Assembly: GCF_902805925.1 (NCBI RefSeq)
Contig: NZ_CADCUP010000067.1
Location: forward strand, 1 to 45,539
From: an uncultured Nocardioides sp.
Lineage (GTDB): Bacteria; Actinomycetota; Actinomycetes; Propionibacteriales; Nocardioidaceae
Length of the DNA stretch: 45,539 nt
Direction: 5' to 3'
In this document: positions 27,445-36,713 of the stretch, one piece after another
How positions within the stretch are numbered: the stretch's first letter is position 1
How the letters are laid out: every line of letters begins with the position of its first letter
Program-made: the position numbers and the translations under genes
The notes under the pieces: generated by a model
Told to the model about the DNA's origin: nothing
Seen by the model: only the letters and a program-made list of their open reading frames with translations
The model's database searches: none

Positions 27445-29019
27445 TTGAAGAACATCAACTGGACCGTCGGCCGCCGCATCGCGTCCATCACCGCCGTCGG
27501 CGCCCTCACGGCCACGACGATCCTCGCCACCGCCATCCACGGCCAGTCACGCCAGAACGACATCAGCGAGCGGCTCGCGGAGGCCAGCGACGTGCAGGCG
27601 ACCATCCTGGCCCTCGACACCCGGGCCAGCGAGATCAAGGTGACCGCCTACCGGTCGCTGGCCGGCGGCGACCTCGCCGAGCTCCGTGCGAGCCTGGCGG
27701 AGGACGCGGCCACGGTCGAGGAGCTCCTGGCAGCGATCGAGGCCGGATCGGGCTCGCTCGACGCCGACGACCTGGAGGTCGTCGAGCCGCTGCCCGACGC
27801 GCTCACCGACTACGTCAGCAGCATCGACGCCTTCCTGTCCCTCGCCGGCACCGACCCCGCGCGCGCCCGGCAGGACGTCGACGACATCCAGGCGGCCAAC
27901 GACGTCACCGACGCAGCCGTCTCGGCGGCCAAGGACGCGCTGGTCGACCACTTCGGCGAGCTCACCGACGAGCAGGAGGCGGTCGCGAGCGAGGTGCGCA
28001 CGCTGACCCTGCTCATCGCCGTGCTCGGCATCGGCGTCCTCGCTGCCGCCGCGCTCCTCATCGCCCAGCGCATCACCCGACCGCTGCGCCGCTCGGTGCA
28101 GGCGCTCGCCGCCTTCGCCGACGGAGACCTGACCCAGCGGGTGCCCGAGCAGTCGGCGGCCGAGCTCGGCCAGCTCGAGCGGGCGATCAACCACTCCGTC
28201 GAGTCCGTCAACCAGATCGTGACCTCCGTCGCGAGCAGCGCCGACGCCGTCGCCGCGGCCTCCGAGCAGCTCTCCGCCTCCTCGCAGCAGATCTCGGCCG
28301 GTGCCGAGGAGACCTCGACCCAGGCCGGCCTGGTGGCCGGTGCCTCGGAGGAGATCTCCCGCAACGTGCAGACCGTCGCCGCCGGCGCGGAGCAGATGGG
28401 TGCCTCGATCCGCGAGATCGCCCACTCCGCCAACGAGGCCGCCCGGGTCGCGTCGCAGGCGGTGCAGATGGTCGACACCACCAACGTGGCCGTGTCCAAG
28501 CTGGGCACCTCGAGCCAGGAGATCGGCAACGTCGTCAAGGTGATCACCTCCATCGCCGAGCAGACCAACCTGCTGGCGCTCAACGCGACCATCGAGGCGG
28601 CCCGCGCGGGCGAGGCCGGCAAGGGCTTCGCGGTCGTGGCCAACGAGGTCAAGGAGCTGGCCCGGGAGACCGCCAACGCCACCGAGGACATCGCCCGCCG
28701 GGTCGAGGCGATCCAGGGCGACACCGGCGGCGCGGTCGAGGCGATCGGCGAGATCGCGACCATCATCACCTCGATCAACGACTACCAGCTCACCATCGCC
28801 TCGGCGGTGGAGGAGCAGACCGCGACCACCAACGAGATGAGCCGCAACGTCGCCGAGGCCTCCGCCGGCTCCGGCGAGATCGCCGCCAACATCTCGGGGG
28901 TGGCCGCCGCCGCTGACACCACGACGCAGTCGGTCACCCAGACGCTCGACGCCATCAACGAGCTGGCCCGCATGTCGGGGGAGCTCCGCTCGGAGGTCGG
29001 GCGGTTCCGCATCGCCTGA
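27445..29019 (+). CDS. Methyl-accepting chemotaxis protein
   Basis: A 524-residue transmembrane receptor. TM1 is at ~12-30, followed by an extracellular four-helix-bundle-type sensor region (~31-185). TM2 is at ~187-207 ([20 protein letters not shown]). A HAMP domain begins at [12 protein letters not shown]. The cytoplasmic signalling coiled coil has the highly conserved tip [20 protein letters not shown] and [15 protein letters not shown]. No C-terminal NWxxF-type tether for CheR/CheB is present. The start appears to be TTG (no ATG or GTG fits) with GAAGGA about nine bases upstream. It is in the cheA-cheW transcription unit. The ligand is unknown. Confidence 0.94.
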   Translation: MKNINWTVGRRIASITAVGALTATTILATAIHGQSRQNDISERLAEASDVQATILALDTRASEIKVTAYRSLAGGDLAELRASLAEDAATVEELLAAIEAGSGSLDADDLEVVEPLPDALTDYVSSIDAFLSLAGTDPARARQDVDDIQAANDVTDAAVSAAKDALVDHFGELTDEQEAVASEVRTLTLLIAVLGIGVLAAAALLIAQRITRPLRRSVQALAAFADGDLTQRVPEQSAAELGQLERAINHSVESVNQIVTSVASSADAVAAASEQLSASSQQISAGAEETSTQAGLVAGASEEISRNVQTVAAGAEQMGASIREIAHSANEAARVASQAVQMVDTTNVAVSKLGTSSQEIGNVVKVITSIAEQTNLLALNATIEAARAGEAGKGFAVVANEVKELARETANATEDIARRVEAIQGDTGGAVEAIGEIATIITSINDYQLTIASAVEEQTATTNEMSRNVAEASAGSGEIAANISGVAAAADTTTQSVTQTLDAINELARMSGELRSEVGRFRIA

Positions 29020-29117
29020 ATCGGGGCTGACGCAGAACGGGGCCGGTGGCATCCTGGGGGTGCCGCCGGCCTCGTCGTACGACGGGAGGCGGCGCGGCAA
29101 CCGGGGGAGGGTCGAGC

Positions 29118-29999
29118 ATGCGCTACACCGTCGTCGGCGCGGCCACCCTGGGCTTCGACCTGGCCCGGCTCCCGCACGGCGACGTCGTCGCCGCGGTGCT
29201 GCGCTCGGCGCTGGCCTGCGGCCCCGCCGGCCTCGACCGACTGGCCCTGGCGCACCCGGGACCCGACGAGCGGCGCCGGCGCCAGACCACGCTGGAGCAG
29301 GCCCTCGTCGAGCGCGAGGCGCTCACGGCCCTGCTCCCGCACGCCGGCCGTGCCCTCGAGGAGGCCGCCCGGGGCCAGGTCCACACGCTGCGCCGTCTCG
29401 AGGCCGGCATGCTGGGCGACGCCGCCGGCCTCGACCACCTCGTGCGCCACGAGATCCTCGACTGGACCTGGCTGCGGAGCGGCTCGATGGCCGTGCAGGA
29501 CCCCGTCGCCGCCGATGCCGCCGACGTGCTCTCCGACGCGGCCGCCGCCTCCTACCTGCACGAGCCGGTGCACGCCGGGCTGTGGGCCGAGATGGCGGCT
29601 CCCCTGGCCCGCGCCGCGGTGCCCCTGCGCGACGACCTCGACGTCACCGACGCGCCGGAGGCGGCCACGGTGCTGCGTGCCGTCGCCGCCGCCGACGAGG
29701 CCGTGCGCACCTCCTGGCGACAGGTCGTCGACGACCTCCGCCCGCACACCACCCAGTGGGCGCCGGCGATGCACCGCGCGACGTGGGCGGTCAGCCTGTC
29801 CGAGCGGCTGAGGATCGCCATGGACGTGCAGCTGGCCGGGGTCATCGCCTTCCACCGGGGCGGGTTCACCGCCATCGACGCGGCGTACGGCGCGTGGAAC
29901 GCGCTCGCCGGCGTGCTGCAGGCGGGGCTGGTCGAGGACCTGCTGCCCCGGGCCGAGGCCGAGGTGCTGCTGCGGCCCTGGCACCTGGTCCACGGCTGA
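29118..29999 (+). CDS. Unknown 293-residue protein within the chemotaxis cluster
   Basis: I do not recognise this protein. It is predicted to be largely helical and Ala-rich, with no signal peptide or membrane segment and no Cys pairs. Sequence landmarks are YTVVGAATLGFDLARLPHG, EQALVEREALTALLPHAGRA, HEILDWTWLRSGSMAVQ and MHRATWAVSLSERLRIAMDV. The ATG has GGGAGGG 7 bases away, and the track's first 24 residues are not needed. It sits 98 bases after the receptor gene and just before the second sigma-28-like promoter, on the same strand as all che genes. A role in signalling or motility is inferred only from position. Confidence 0.75.
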   Translation: MRYTVVGAATLGFDLARLPHGDVVAAVLRSALACGPAGLDRLALAHPGPDERRRRQTTLEQALVEREALTALLPHAGRALEEAARGQVHTLRRLEAGMLGDAAGLDHLVRHEILDWTWLRSGSMAVQDPVAADAADVLSDAAAASYLHEPVHAGLWAEMAAPLARAAVPLRDDLDVTDAPEAATVLRAVAAADEAVRTSWRQVVDDLRPHTTQWAPAMHRATWAVSLSERLRIAMDVQLAGVIAFHRGGFTAIDAAYGAWNALAGVLQAGLVEDLLPRAEAEVLLRPWHLVHG

Positions 30000-30004
30000 T
30001 TCCA

Positions 30005-30032
30005 CTCAGGTCGTCCCACCGTCTGCCGATGG
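30005..30032 (+). promoter_or_regulatory. Sigma-28 (FliA/WhiG-type) promoter for the cheB operon
   Basis: CTCAGGTCGTCC and GCCGATGG with 16 bases between CTCA and GCCGAT. The first 12 bases match the cheA site exactly. Confidence 0.65.
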
Positions 30033-30084
30033 ACCAGGCGGTCGCTCGTCCGGGGGGCCCGAGCCCCGCAAGAGAAGGACTTCC

Positions 30085-31197
30085 ATGGCGCCGATCCGCG
30101 TGCTCGTGGTGGACGACTCGGTCGTCATCCGGCGCCTGGTCACCGACCTGCTCCAGGGCGACCCCGACATCGAGGTCGCCGGCACGGCCGTGAACGGCCG
30201 CGCCGCCCTGCACAAGGTCGAGTCGCTGAAGCCCGACATCATCACCATGGACATCGAGATGCCGGAGATGAACGGCATCGAGGCGGTCCGTGCCCTGCGT
30301 GCCACGGGCTGCACCGCGCCGATCATCATGTTCAGCACGCTCACCGAGCAGGGTGCCGTCGCGACCCTCGACGCGCTCTCGGCCGGGGCCACCGACTACG
30401 TCGCCAAGCCGGCCAACGTGGGCAGCGTCGGCCGGTCGATGGAGCTGGTCCGCCAGGCCCTCATCCCGCGGATCAAGACCCTGGCGCCTCGCACGTCCCT
30501 GCGCCCGCCGGTGACGCCGCCCGCCCCCCGCGCCGCCGTCCCGCCGCGTCCGGCCCCCGCCACGCGGAGGGCGACCGAGACCTACCGGCTGCTCGTCATC
30601 GGCAGCTCGACCGGTGGTCCCGAGGCGCTGCACACCCTCTTCTCGTCGCTGCCGCTGCTGCCCGTGCCCGTCGCCGTGGTCCAGCACATGCCACCGGTCT
30701 TCACCCGCCAGTTCGCCGCCCGCCTGGACCGGTCCTCGGCGTGGCAGGTGAGCGAGGCGCAGCAGGACCAGCCGTTGGGGCCGGGGCAGGTCGTCGTCGC
30801 CCCCGGCGACCACCACCTCGAGGTCGTCTCGACCTCGCGCGGGTTCGTCGCCAGGCTGCACCAGGGCCCGCAGGAGAACTACTGCCGGCCGGCCGTCGAC
30901 GTGCTGTTCCGTAGCGCCGCCGCGTCCGCCGGGGCCGGCGTGCTCGGGGTCGTGCTGACCGGCATGGGCTCCGACGGCGAGCGCGGCGCCGACGTCCTCA
31001 CCCAGCGTGGCGGCACCGTCCTCGCGCAGGACCAGGCCACCTCCGTCGTGTGGGGCATGCCGGGCGCCGTCACGAACGCCGGGCTCGCCGAGCTCGTGCT
31101 CCCGCTGCCCCAGATCGCCCCCGAGCTGGTCCGCCGGCTCGCCCGTCCCGGCCGGCCCGTCGTCGCCGCAACCACACCCGTGGAGGTGGCCGGGTGA
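30085..31197 (+). CDS. cheB: Chemotaxis response regulator / protein-glutamate methylesterase CheB
   Basis: A 370-residue two-domain enzyme that removes methyl groups from (and deamidates) receptors when phosphorylated. The receiver domain (1-~125) has VVDDS, phospho-acceptor Asp56 in TMDIEMP and the KP Lys. A Pro/Arg-rich linker runs ~135-162. The catalytic domain has IGSSTGGPEAL (nucleophile Ser175), VVQHMPP (His) and LTGMGSDGERGA (Asp). AGAAGGA precedes the ATG. It leads the second half of the cluster, behind its own sigma-28-like promoter, and overlaps cheR by GTGA. Confidence 0.96.
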   Translation: MAPIRVLVVDDSVVIRRLVTDLLQGDPDIEVAGTAVNGRAALHKVESLKPDIITMDIEMPEMNGIEAVRALRATGCTAPIIMFSTLTEQGAVATLDALSAGATDYVAKPANVGSVGRSMELVRQALIPRIKTLAPRTSLRPPVTPPAPRAAVPPRPAPATRRATETYRLLVIGSSTGGPEALHTLFSSLPLLPVPVAVVQHMPPVFTRQFAARLDRSSAWQVSEAQQDQPLGPGQVVVAPGDHHLEVVSTSRGFVARLHQGPQENYCRPAVDVLFRSAAASAGAGVLGVVLTGMGSDGERGADVLTQRGGTVLAQDQATSVVWGMPGAVTNAGLAELVLPLPQIAPELVRRLARPGRPVVAATTPVEVAG

Positions 31198-32033
31198 GCC
31201 TCGGTGCCCGGGAGTTCGACTTCGTCCGCGACCTCGTCCGCACCGAGAGCGCGATCGTGCTCGACGCGGGCAAGGAGTACCTGGTCGAGTCCCGGCTCCT
31301 GCCGCTCGCGCGCGCCGCCGGCCACCCCGACGTGACGTCGTACGTCGCCGAGGTGGCCCTGCGTCGGCAGCCGCGCTCGCGGACGGCGGTCGTCGAGGCC
31401 CTCACGACCAACGAGACGTCGTGGTTCCGCGACAACGACCCCTTCACCGCGCTGCGCACGACCGTCCTGCCGGCCCTCGCCGAGACCCGGACCCGCAGGT
31501 CGATCCGGATCTGGTGCGCCGCCTGCTCCACCGGCCAGGAGCCCTACAGCGTGGCGATGACCGTGCTCGACTCGCCGCTGCTCGCCGGCTTCGACGTCAC
31601 CATCGTCGCCACCGACCTCTCCGAGGAGGTGCTGGCGAAGGGCCGCAGGGGGGAGTACTCCCAGCTGGAGGTCAACCGCGGTCTGCCGGCCTCGCTCCTG
31701 GTGCGCCACTTCACGCGCGAGGGCCTCAGCTGGCGCATCAGCCCGCAGCTGCGCTCGCGCGTGGACTTCAAGCAGCTCAACCTGCTGCGCCCCTACACGT
31801 CGCTCGGCAGGTTCGACATCGTCTTCATGCGCAACGTGCTCATCTACTTCGACCAGGCCACCAAGCAGGACATCCTTCGCCGGGTCAGGCAGGTGACCGC
31901 TCCGGACGGCTACCTGTTCCTCGGTGCCGCCGAGATGACGCGCGGCCTCGACGACAAGTGGGAACGAGAGCCGGCCGGACGCTCAGCCCTGTACCGCGTT
32001 CGGGAGGAGGACCGCTCATGCGTGCCCTGGTAG
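31194..32033 (+). CDS. cheR: Chemotaxis protein methyltransferase CheR
   Basis: A 279-residue S-adenosylmethionine-dependent enzyme that methylates receptor glutamates. An N-terminal helical domain (IVLDAGKEYLVESRL) precedes the catalytic domain with TNETSWFRD, IWCAACSTGQEPYSVAM (SAM-binding), VATDLSEEVL, FMRNVLIYFD and FLGAAEMTRGL. The GTG start overlaps the cheB stop. Its last 16 bases overlap the following cheY start. Confidence 0.96.
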   Translation: MSLGAREFDFVRDLVRTESAIVLDAGKEYLVESRLLPLARAAGHPDVTSYVAEVALRRQPRSRTAVVEALTTNETSWFRDNDPFTALRTTVLPALAETRTRRSIRIWCAACSTGQEPYSVAMTVLDSPLLAGFDVTIVATDLSEEVLAKGRRGEYSQLEVNRGLPASLLVRHFTREGLSWRISPQLRSRVDFKQLNLLRPYTSLGRFDIVFMRNVLIYFDQATKQDILRRVRQVTAPDGYLFLGAAEMTRGLDDKWEREPAGRSALYRVREEDRSCVPW

Positions 32034-32407
32034 TCGATGACTCACGCGCGATGCGCCGCATCGTCGGCGGGGTCCTGGCCTCGTCAGGGTTCGAGGTGCT
32101 GCAGGCCGGCGACGGCAGGGAGGCGCTCGACGTGCTCGAGACGCAGCCCGAGCCGCCGCAGCTGGCCTGCGTCGACTGGAACATGCCGGTCATGGACGGG
32201 CTCACCTTCATCACCCGGGTGCGCAGGCGCTCCGAGTGGCGCGGGATCACCTTGATGATGGTGACGACGGAGAGCGAGCAGGAGCGCATCGTGCGGGCCC
32301 TCGCCGCGGGTGCCCACGAGTACCTCACCAAGCCCTTCGAGGCCGACGACCTGCGCCAGAAGCTGGCGTTCCTCGGCCTGCTCCCCGACGTGCCCGTGGA
32401 GGCCTGA
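32018..32407 (+). CDS. CheY-type single-domain response regulator (first copy)
   Basis: A 129-residue receiver: VVDDSRAMRRIV acidic pair, phospho-acceptor Asp53 in VDWNMPVMDG, MVTTESEQ with the switch Thr, and LTKPFEADDL with the conserved Lys. No output domain. It most likely carries the signal from CheA to the flagellar switch or acts as a phosphate sink. GGGAGGAGG precedes the ATG, which lies inside the cheR gene. A CheX-like phosphatase gene follows one base after its stop. Confidence 0.93.
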   Translation: MRALVVDDSRAMRRIVGGVLASSGFEVLQAGDGREALDVLETQPEPPQLACVDWNMPVMDGLTFITRVRRRSEWRGITLMMVTTESEQERIVRALAAGAHEYLTKPFEADDLRQKLAFLGLLPDVPVEA

Positions 32408-32408
32408 C

Positions 32409-32858
32409 GTGCCGACGATCCTGCACCCCGACGACCTGCTGCTCGGCGCCGTCGTCGAGCAGGTCTGGGCCTCGATGCTGCACCAGCCCGTGCTGCCGTG
32501 GACCGCCCCGTGGCCGACCGGCACGGTGGGCCCGCTCGCCTCCATCACGGTCACCGGCGACTGGAGCGGCACGCTCCGGCTGTGGTGCACCGACGGGGCC
32601 GCCACGTCGATGACCCGCGCCCTGCTGAAGCCGGCTGCGGGCTCGGAGGCCGACGCCGAGGACGTCGAGGACGCGCTCGGCGAGGTCGTCAACGTCGTGG
32701 CCGGCAGCCTCAAGGGTGCCCTCGGTGGCACCTCCCGGCTCGGCCTCCCGCACGTGGCCCGGGGCCTGTCGCCCGCCTGGTCCCCGGCAGGACCCCACCT
32801 CACCGCGTCGTGGCACGGCGACCCGGTGCTCGTCTCGATCCACCACCCCGCCCGCTGA
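32409..32858 (+). CDS. CheX-like CheY-phosphatase family protein
   Basis: A 149-residue protein with the CheC/CheX fold pattern: an N-terminal helix, a strand pair (LASITVTGDWSGTLRLWC) and then EDALGEVVNVVAGSLKGAL, which contains the ExxN catalytic motif (Glu-Val-Val-Asn) that dephosphorylates CheY. A single ExxN helix and a short length fit CheX better than CheC. It starts at a GTG one base after the cheY stop. It probably acts on one or both CheY proteins of this operon. Confidence 0.8.
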   Translation: MPTILHPDDLLLGAVVEQVWASMLHQPVLPWTAPWPTGTVGPLASITVTGDWSGTLRLWCTDGAATSMTRALLKPAAGSEADAEDVEDALGEVVNVVAGSLKGALGGTSRLGLPHVARGLSPAWSPAGPHLTASWHGDPVLVSIHHPAR

Positions 32859-32904
32859 CCCCGCCGGCGGACACCACCTCACGACACAGGAACGGAACAC
32901 TCCC

Positions 32905-33267
32905 ATGAAGGTCCTCATCGCCGACGACAGCCGCGTCATGCGCCAGATCGTGCTCCGCACGCTGCGCCAGGCGGGTCTCGGCCACCACGACTTCGTCGAG
33001 GCCGAGGACGGCGCCGACGCGCTCGCCAAGGTCGCCACCGAGCTCCCGGACATGGTGCTCTCCGACTGGAACATGCCCAACATGACGGGCATCCAGCTGC
33101 TGCGCGAGCTGCGCGCGGGCGGCAACGCCGTCCCGTTCGGCTTCGTCACCTCCGAGGGCTCGCCCGAGATGCGCGACATCGCCGAGAAGGCCGGCGCGAT
33201 GTTCGTCATCGCCAAGCCCTTCACCGCCGACACCTTCAGCGACGCGCTCGGTCGCGTCCTCGTCTGA
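32905..33267 (+). CDS. CheY-type single-domain response regulator (second copy)
   Basis: A 120-residue receiver: IADDSRVMRQIVLRTL, phospho-acceptor Asp54 in LSDWNMPNMTG, FVTSEGSPEM and IAKPFTADTF. It lies 46 bases downstream of the CheX gene and is again followed by a CheX-fold gene. It is clearly diverged from the first CheY. Which of the two binds FliM cannot be decided here. Confidence 0.93.
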   Translation: MKVLIADDSRVMRQIVLRTLRQAGLGHHDFVEAEDGADALAKVATELPDMVLSDWNMPNMTGIQLLRELRAGGNAVPFGFVTSEGSPEMRDIAEKAGAMFVIAKPFTADTFSDALGRVLV

Positions 33268-33278
33268 GAGACACCACC

Positions 33279-33764
33279 ATGGACATGCCTGACCGCAAGC
33301 AGCTCAAGGACCTCTTCGAGGGCCTGCTCGGCCGCGACGTCACCGTCGGGGACGCACCGGAGCCGCTCAGCCCCCACGTCGCGCCGAGGCCCGCGTGCGC
33401 CGTGTACGTCGACGACAGCGGCCGCCTCTCGGCCGTCGCGCTGATGGACTTCGCCCTCGCCGCCCACACCGGTGCCTCGCTGGCGCTGATCCCGGCGGGC
33501 GGTGCCCAGGCTGCGATCGAGGACAACCTCATGCCGACGAACCTGATGGAGAACTGCGCGGAGGTGCTCAACGTGCTCGCCGCGCCGCTGGGCGACGCCA
33601 GCGGGATCCACCAGAGGCTCGAGCGCACCTACCACCCGGGCGAGGATCTGCCGCCGGAGCTCGCCGCCGTCGGTGCCACCATCGGCGCCCGCGACGACGT
33701 GCTCGTCGACATCGCGGGCTACGGCTCGGGCCGCCTGGCCCTGGTGTCGGTGCCCGACTCCTGA
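33279..33764 (+). CDS. Second CheX/CheC-fold protein, probable CheY phosphatase relative
   Basis: A 161-residue protein without a firm family name, but its layout parallels the CheX gene upstream: CAVYVDDSGRLSAVALMDFA (strand pair), then NLMENCAEVLNVLAAPLG, which contains an ExxN-type motif (Glu-Val-Leu-Asn) at the equivalent position, and C-terminal strands DVLVDIAGYGSGRLALVSV. I infer a CheC/CheX-fold protein acting on the adjacent CheY. It starts at ATG 33279, 11 bases after the cheY stop. An ATG two codons later is an alternative. Confidence 0.6.
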   Translation: MDMPDRKQLKDLFEGLLGRDVTVGDAPEPLSPHVAPRPACAVYVDDSGRLSAVALMDFALAAHTGASLALIPAGGAQAAIEDNLMPTNLMENCAEVLNVLAAPLGDASGIHQRLERTYHPGEDLPPELAAVGATIGARDDVLVDIAGYGSGRLALVSVPDS

Positions 33765-33849
33765 CGCCGGCCCTCGAGGTCGGAGTCGACGCAGAGCCCA
33801 GGCGGTGCCCCGGCCGACGCCGTCGCGCCGGGATGGCAGGATCACCGCC

Positions 33850-34734
33850 GTGACGATCACCGCCGCCGCCGACGGCTCCGCCCTGGGCAACCCCGGTCCC
33901 GCCGGCTGGGGGTGGTACGCCGACGACGAGCACTGGGCGTGCGGTGGCTGGCCCAACGGCACCAACAACATGGGCGAGCTGATGGCCGTGCTCGACCTGC
34001 TCCAGCAGACCGCGCACCTCGACGACGAGCTGCACGTCGTCTGCGACAGCACCTACGTCATCAACTCGATCACCAAGTGGATGGCCGGCTGGAAGCGTCG
34101 CGGCTGGAAGAAGGGCGACGGCAAGCCCGTGCTGAACGTGGAGCTGATGAAGGCCCTCGACGAGGCGATGCAGGGGCGCCGAGTCAGGTTCGAGTGGGTG
34201 AAGGGGCACGCCGGCCACCACCTCAACGAGCAGGCCGACCGGCTGGCGAACGCGGCCGCCACCGCCTGGAAGGCCGGGTCCGCACCCGCTCCGGGCCCCG
34301 GCTTCTCGGGCTCGCAGGTGGCCCACCCGGCGGCCGCCCCGGGGCAGGTCGAGGAGGAGCCCGACCTGTTCGCCTCCTTCGACGACGTGGTGGCCCCCGC
34401 GACCGACGAGGAGGCCGTCATCGCCCTCGAGCGGGCGCTGCTCACCGACGACGTCCGTGCCGACCCGGCCGCCGTGGCGGCGCTGCTGCACCCGCAGTGG
34501 CAGGAGATCGGGCAGTCCGGGCGCCTCTGGAGCCGCGAGGAGATGCTGGCCGAGACCGGACCCGGCGGGCACGTCGGGCTGGACGTGGTCGACGTCCAGC
34601 GGGTGTCCGACGACGTCGTCCTGCTGGTCTGGCGCAGCCTCCGCGACGACTCGACCGCCCTGCGCTCGTCGCTGTGGCAACGGGTCTCCGGACGCTGGGT
34701 GCAGCGCTTCCACCAGGGCACCCGCGAGCCCTGA
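33850..34734 (+). CDS. Ribonuclease HI fused to a C-terminal NTF2/DUF4440-like domain
   Basis: A 294-residue protein. Residues 1-~145 are RNase HI, which cuts RNA in RNA-DNA hybrids, with catalytic acids in [16 protein letters not shown] (Asp), [13 protein letters not shown] (Glu), VCDSTYV (Asp) and NEQADRLAN (Asp), and the VKGHAGHH loop. A Pro/Ala linker leads to ~190-294, with helix [40 protein letters not shown] and [11 protein letters not shown], typical of small NTF2-like/DUF4440 domains. The GTG start is preceded by CAGGAT at 7 bases, a weak promoter match. It is separate from the che genes. Confidence 0.88.
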   Translation: MTITAAADGSALGNPGPAGWGWYADDEHWACGGWPNGTNNMGELMAVLDLLQQTAHLDDELHVVCDSTYVINSITKWMAGWKRRGWKKGDGKPVLNVELMKALDEAMQGRRVRFEWVKGHAGHHLNEQADRLANAAATAWKAGSAPAPGPGFSGSQVAHPAAAPGQVEEEPDLFASFDDVVAPATDEEAVIALERALLTDDVRADPAAVAALLHPQWQEIGQSGRLWSREEMLAETGPGGHVGLDVVDVQRVSDDVVLLVWRSLRDDSTALRSSLWQRVSGRWVQRFHQGTREP

Positions 34735-34831
34735 GCGGGGTTGCTCCGGGGCGCGAACGGGTACCACGGGGGAGCGCTGGAGGCCACGCCCGCCGAGCGT
34801 CGCCCGCGACTGGGGAATCACGGCGCGACGT

Positions 34832-34848
34832 CCGGGGTTGTGCCCCGG
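34832..34848 (+). other. Hairpin in the mshA leader
   Basis: CCGGGG-TTGTG-CCCCGG forms a 6-bp stem 23 bases before the mshA start. It may be the RNase HI gene's weak terminator or a leader structure. Confidence 0.35.
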
Positions 34849-34871
34849 GGACATCTGACGAAGGGGCACCG

Positions 34872-36149
34872 GTGACACGACAGCGGAGGAGCTGGCGCGG
34901 ACGCGTGGCGATGATCAGCCTCCACACCTCGCCGCTCGACCAGCCCGGCACGGGCGACGCCGGCGGCATGAACGTCTACGTCATCGAGCTCTCCCGCCGG
35001 CTGGCCGCCCGCGGTCTCGCGGTCGACATCTTCACCCGCGCCACGTCCTCCTCGTTGCCCCCGGTCGTCGAGGCGGCCGACGGGGTGCTCGTGCGGCACA
35101 TCAACGCCGGCCCGCTCGACGGGCTCACCAAGGCCGAGCTGCCCGGGCAGCTGTGCGTCTTCGCGCGCGAGGTCCTGCGGAGCGAGGCGCTGCAGCCGAT
35201 GGGCCACTACGACGCCGTGCACTCCCACTACTGGCTCTCCGGGCAGGTGGGGGCGCTGGCCCGTGATCGCTGGGGCGTGCCGCTGGTGCACTCCATGCAC
35301 ACCATGGCCAAGGTCAAGAACGCAGCCCTGGCCGAGGGCGACAGCCCCGAGCCCGCGGCGCGGGTCATCGGCGAGGAGCAGGTGGTCGAGGCCGCCGACA
35401 TGCTGATCGCCAACACCGGCATCGAGGCCCGCCAGCTCATCGACCTCTACGACGCGGCACCCGAGCGCGTCCAGGTCGTGCACCCCGGCGTCGACCTCGA
35501 CGTCTTCCGCCGCCGCGACCGGGCCGCGGCCCGGCGCGAGGTGGGCGTGCCCGAGGACGCCGTCGTGCTGCTCTTCGCCGGCCGCATCCAGCCGCTCAAG
35601 GCGCCCGACGTGCTGCTGCGTGCGGTCGCGGTCCTCCTCGAGCAGGACCCGGCGCTGCGCTCGCGCCTCGTCGTCCCGGTCGTCGGCGGCCCCTCCGGCA
35701 GCGGGCTCGAGCACCCCGAGTCGCTCGCCCAGCTGGCCGACGAGCTGGGTCTCGGCGACGTGGTGCGCTTCGTGCCGCCCGTCGCCCAGCGGGAGCTCGC
35801 CACCTGGTGCTCGGCCGCGACCCTCGTCGCCGTGCCGTCGTACAACGAGTCCTTCGGGCTGGTCGCCGCCGAGGCCCAGGCCACCGGCACGCCGGTCGTG
35901 GCGGCCGCCGTCGGTGGGCTGACCACCGTGGTCGCCGACGGCCGCAGCGGCGTGCTGGTCGACAGCCACGAGCCCCGCGACTGGGCGGCCGCGATCGGCT
36001 CGGTGGTCCGCGACGAGGTGCTGCACGCCCGGCTCTCGGCCGGCGCGGTCGAGCAGGCCCGCGGTTTCGCCTGGGAGCGCACCGCCGCCCGCACGCTCGA
36101 GGTCTACCAGCGGGCTGCGGGGCGGATGCGCTTCGAGGCCACCGCATGA
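34872..36149 (+). CDS. mshA: D-inositol-3-phosphate glycosyltransferase (mycothiol synthesis)
   Basis: A 425-residue GT4-family enzyme that joins GlcNAc from UDP-GlcNAc to 1L-inositol-3-phosphate, the first step of mycothiol. Motifs seen are [20 protein letters not shown] (glycine-rich donor loop), [42 protein letters not shown] and [17 protein letters not shown] with the EX7E acidic pair. AAGGGG is six bases before the GTG start. It overlaps ybjN by ATGA, the same pair as Rv0486-Rv0487. Its presence marks the host as a mycothiol-producing actinobacterium. Confidence 0.96.
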   Translation: MTRQRRSWRGRVAMISLHTSPLDQPGTGDAGGMNVYVIELSRRLAARGLAVDIFTRATSSSLPPVVEAADGVLVRHINAGPLDGLTKAELPGQLCVFAREVLRSEALQPMGHYDAVHSHYWLSGQVGALARDRWGVPLVHSMHTMAKVKNAALAEGDSPEPAARVIGEEQVVEAADMLIANTGIEARQLIDLYDAAPERVQVVHPGVDLDVFRRRDRAAARREVGVPEDAVVLLFAGRIQPLKAPDVLLRAVAVLLEQDPALRSRLVVPVVGGPSGSGLEHPESLAQLADELGLGDVVRFVPPVAQRELATWCSAATLVAVPSYNESFGLVAAEAQATGTPVVAAAVGGLTTVVADGRSGVLVDSHEPRDWAAAIGSVVRDEVLHARLSAGAVEQARGFAWERTAARTLEVYQRAAGRMRFEATA

Positions 36150-36664
36150 GCGCTGCGACCGTGCGCGACTTCCTCGTCGCCGAGGAGATCGAGTTCTCCG
36201 AGCCTGTGCCGGGCATGTTCTCCCTGAGCCTGCCCGGCGAGCGCAAGCAGCAGACGGCCGTGCGGCTCGACGTAGGCCCGCACGCGCTCGGCGTGCACGC
36301 CTTCGTGTGCCGCAACCCCGACGAGAACCACGCCCGCGTCTACAGGTGGCTGCTCGAGCGCAACCTGAGGATGTACGCCGTGGCGTTCGCCGTCGACCAC
36401 CACGGCGACATCTACCTCGACGCCCGGCTCCCGCTCTCGATGGTCAACGCCGAGGAGCTCGACCGGCTCCTAGGGTCCGTGCTGAGCCAGGCCGACGAGT
36501 CGTTCAACGCCATCCTGGAGCTCGGCTTCGCGTCCTCGATCCGCAAGGAGTGGGAGTGGCGGCTCTCCCGCGGGGAGTCGACGGCGAACCTGGCTGCCTT
36601 CACCGCCCTGCGCCCCTCCGGCGCCGGCGAGGGCGGCGCGGAGGTCGCACCGGTCGACCGGTGA
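36146..36664 (+). CDS. YbjN domain-containing protein (Rv0487-like)
   Basis: A 172-residue protein with the YbjN fold: [40 protein letters not shown] and a C-terminal helix through [14 protein letters not shown]. YbjN proteins are linked to stress and motility regulation in enterobacteria and resemble type III secretion chaperones; in actinobacteria the role is unknown. The ATG overlaps the mshA stop by ATGA, a conserved pairing in actinobacteria, so a link to thiol metabolism is possible. Confidence 0.85.
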   Translation: MSAATVRDFLVAEEIEFSEPVPGMFSLSLPGERKQQTAVRLDVGPHALGVHAFVCRNPDENHARVYRWLLERNLRMYAVAFAVDHHGDIYLDARLPLSMVNAEELDRLLGSVLSQADESFNAILELGFASSIRKEWEWRLSRGESTANLAAFTALRPSGAGEGGAEVAPVDR

Positions 36665-36713
36665 CCCGTCGCCCTTCCTGGGCGGCGCAGGCGGCTGTCG
36701 GGGAGGCGCCGCG

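Noticed and set aside
33765-33849. Additional small gene between the second CheX-like and RNase HI genes
   Set aside because: No ORF with start, coding bias and coupling; only 85 bases, ending in a weak promoter-like CAGGAT.
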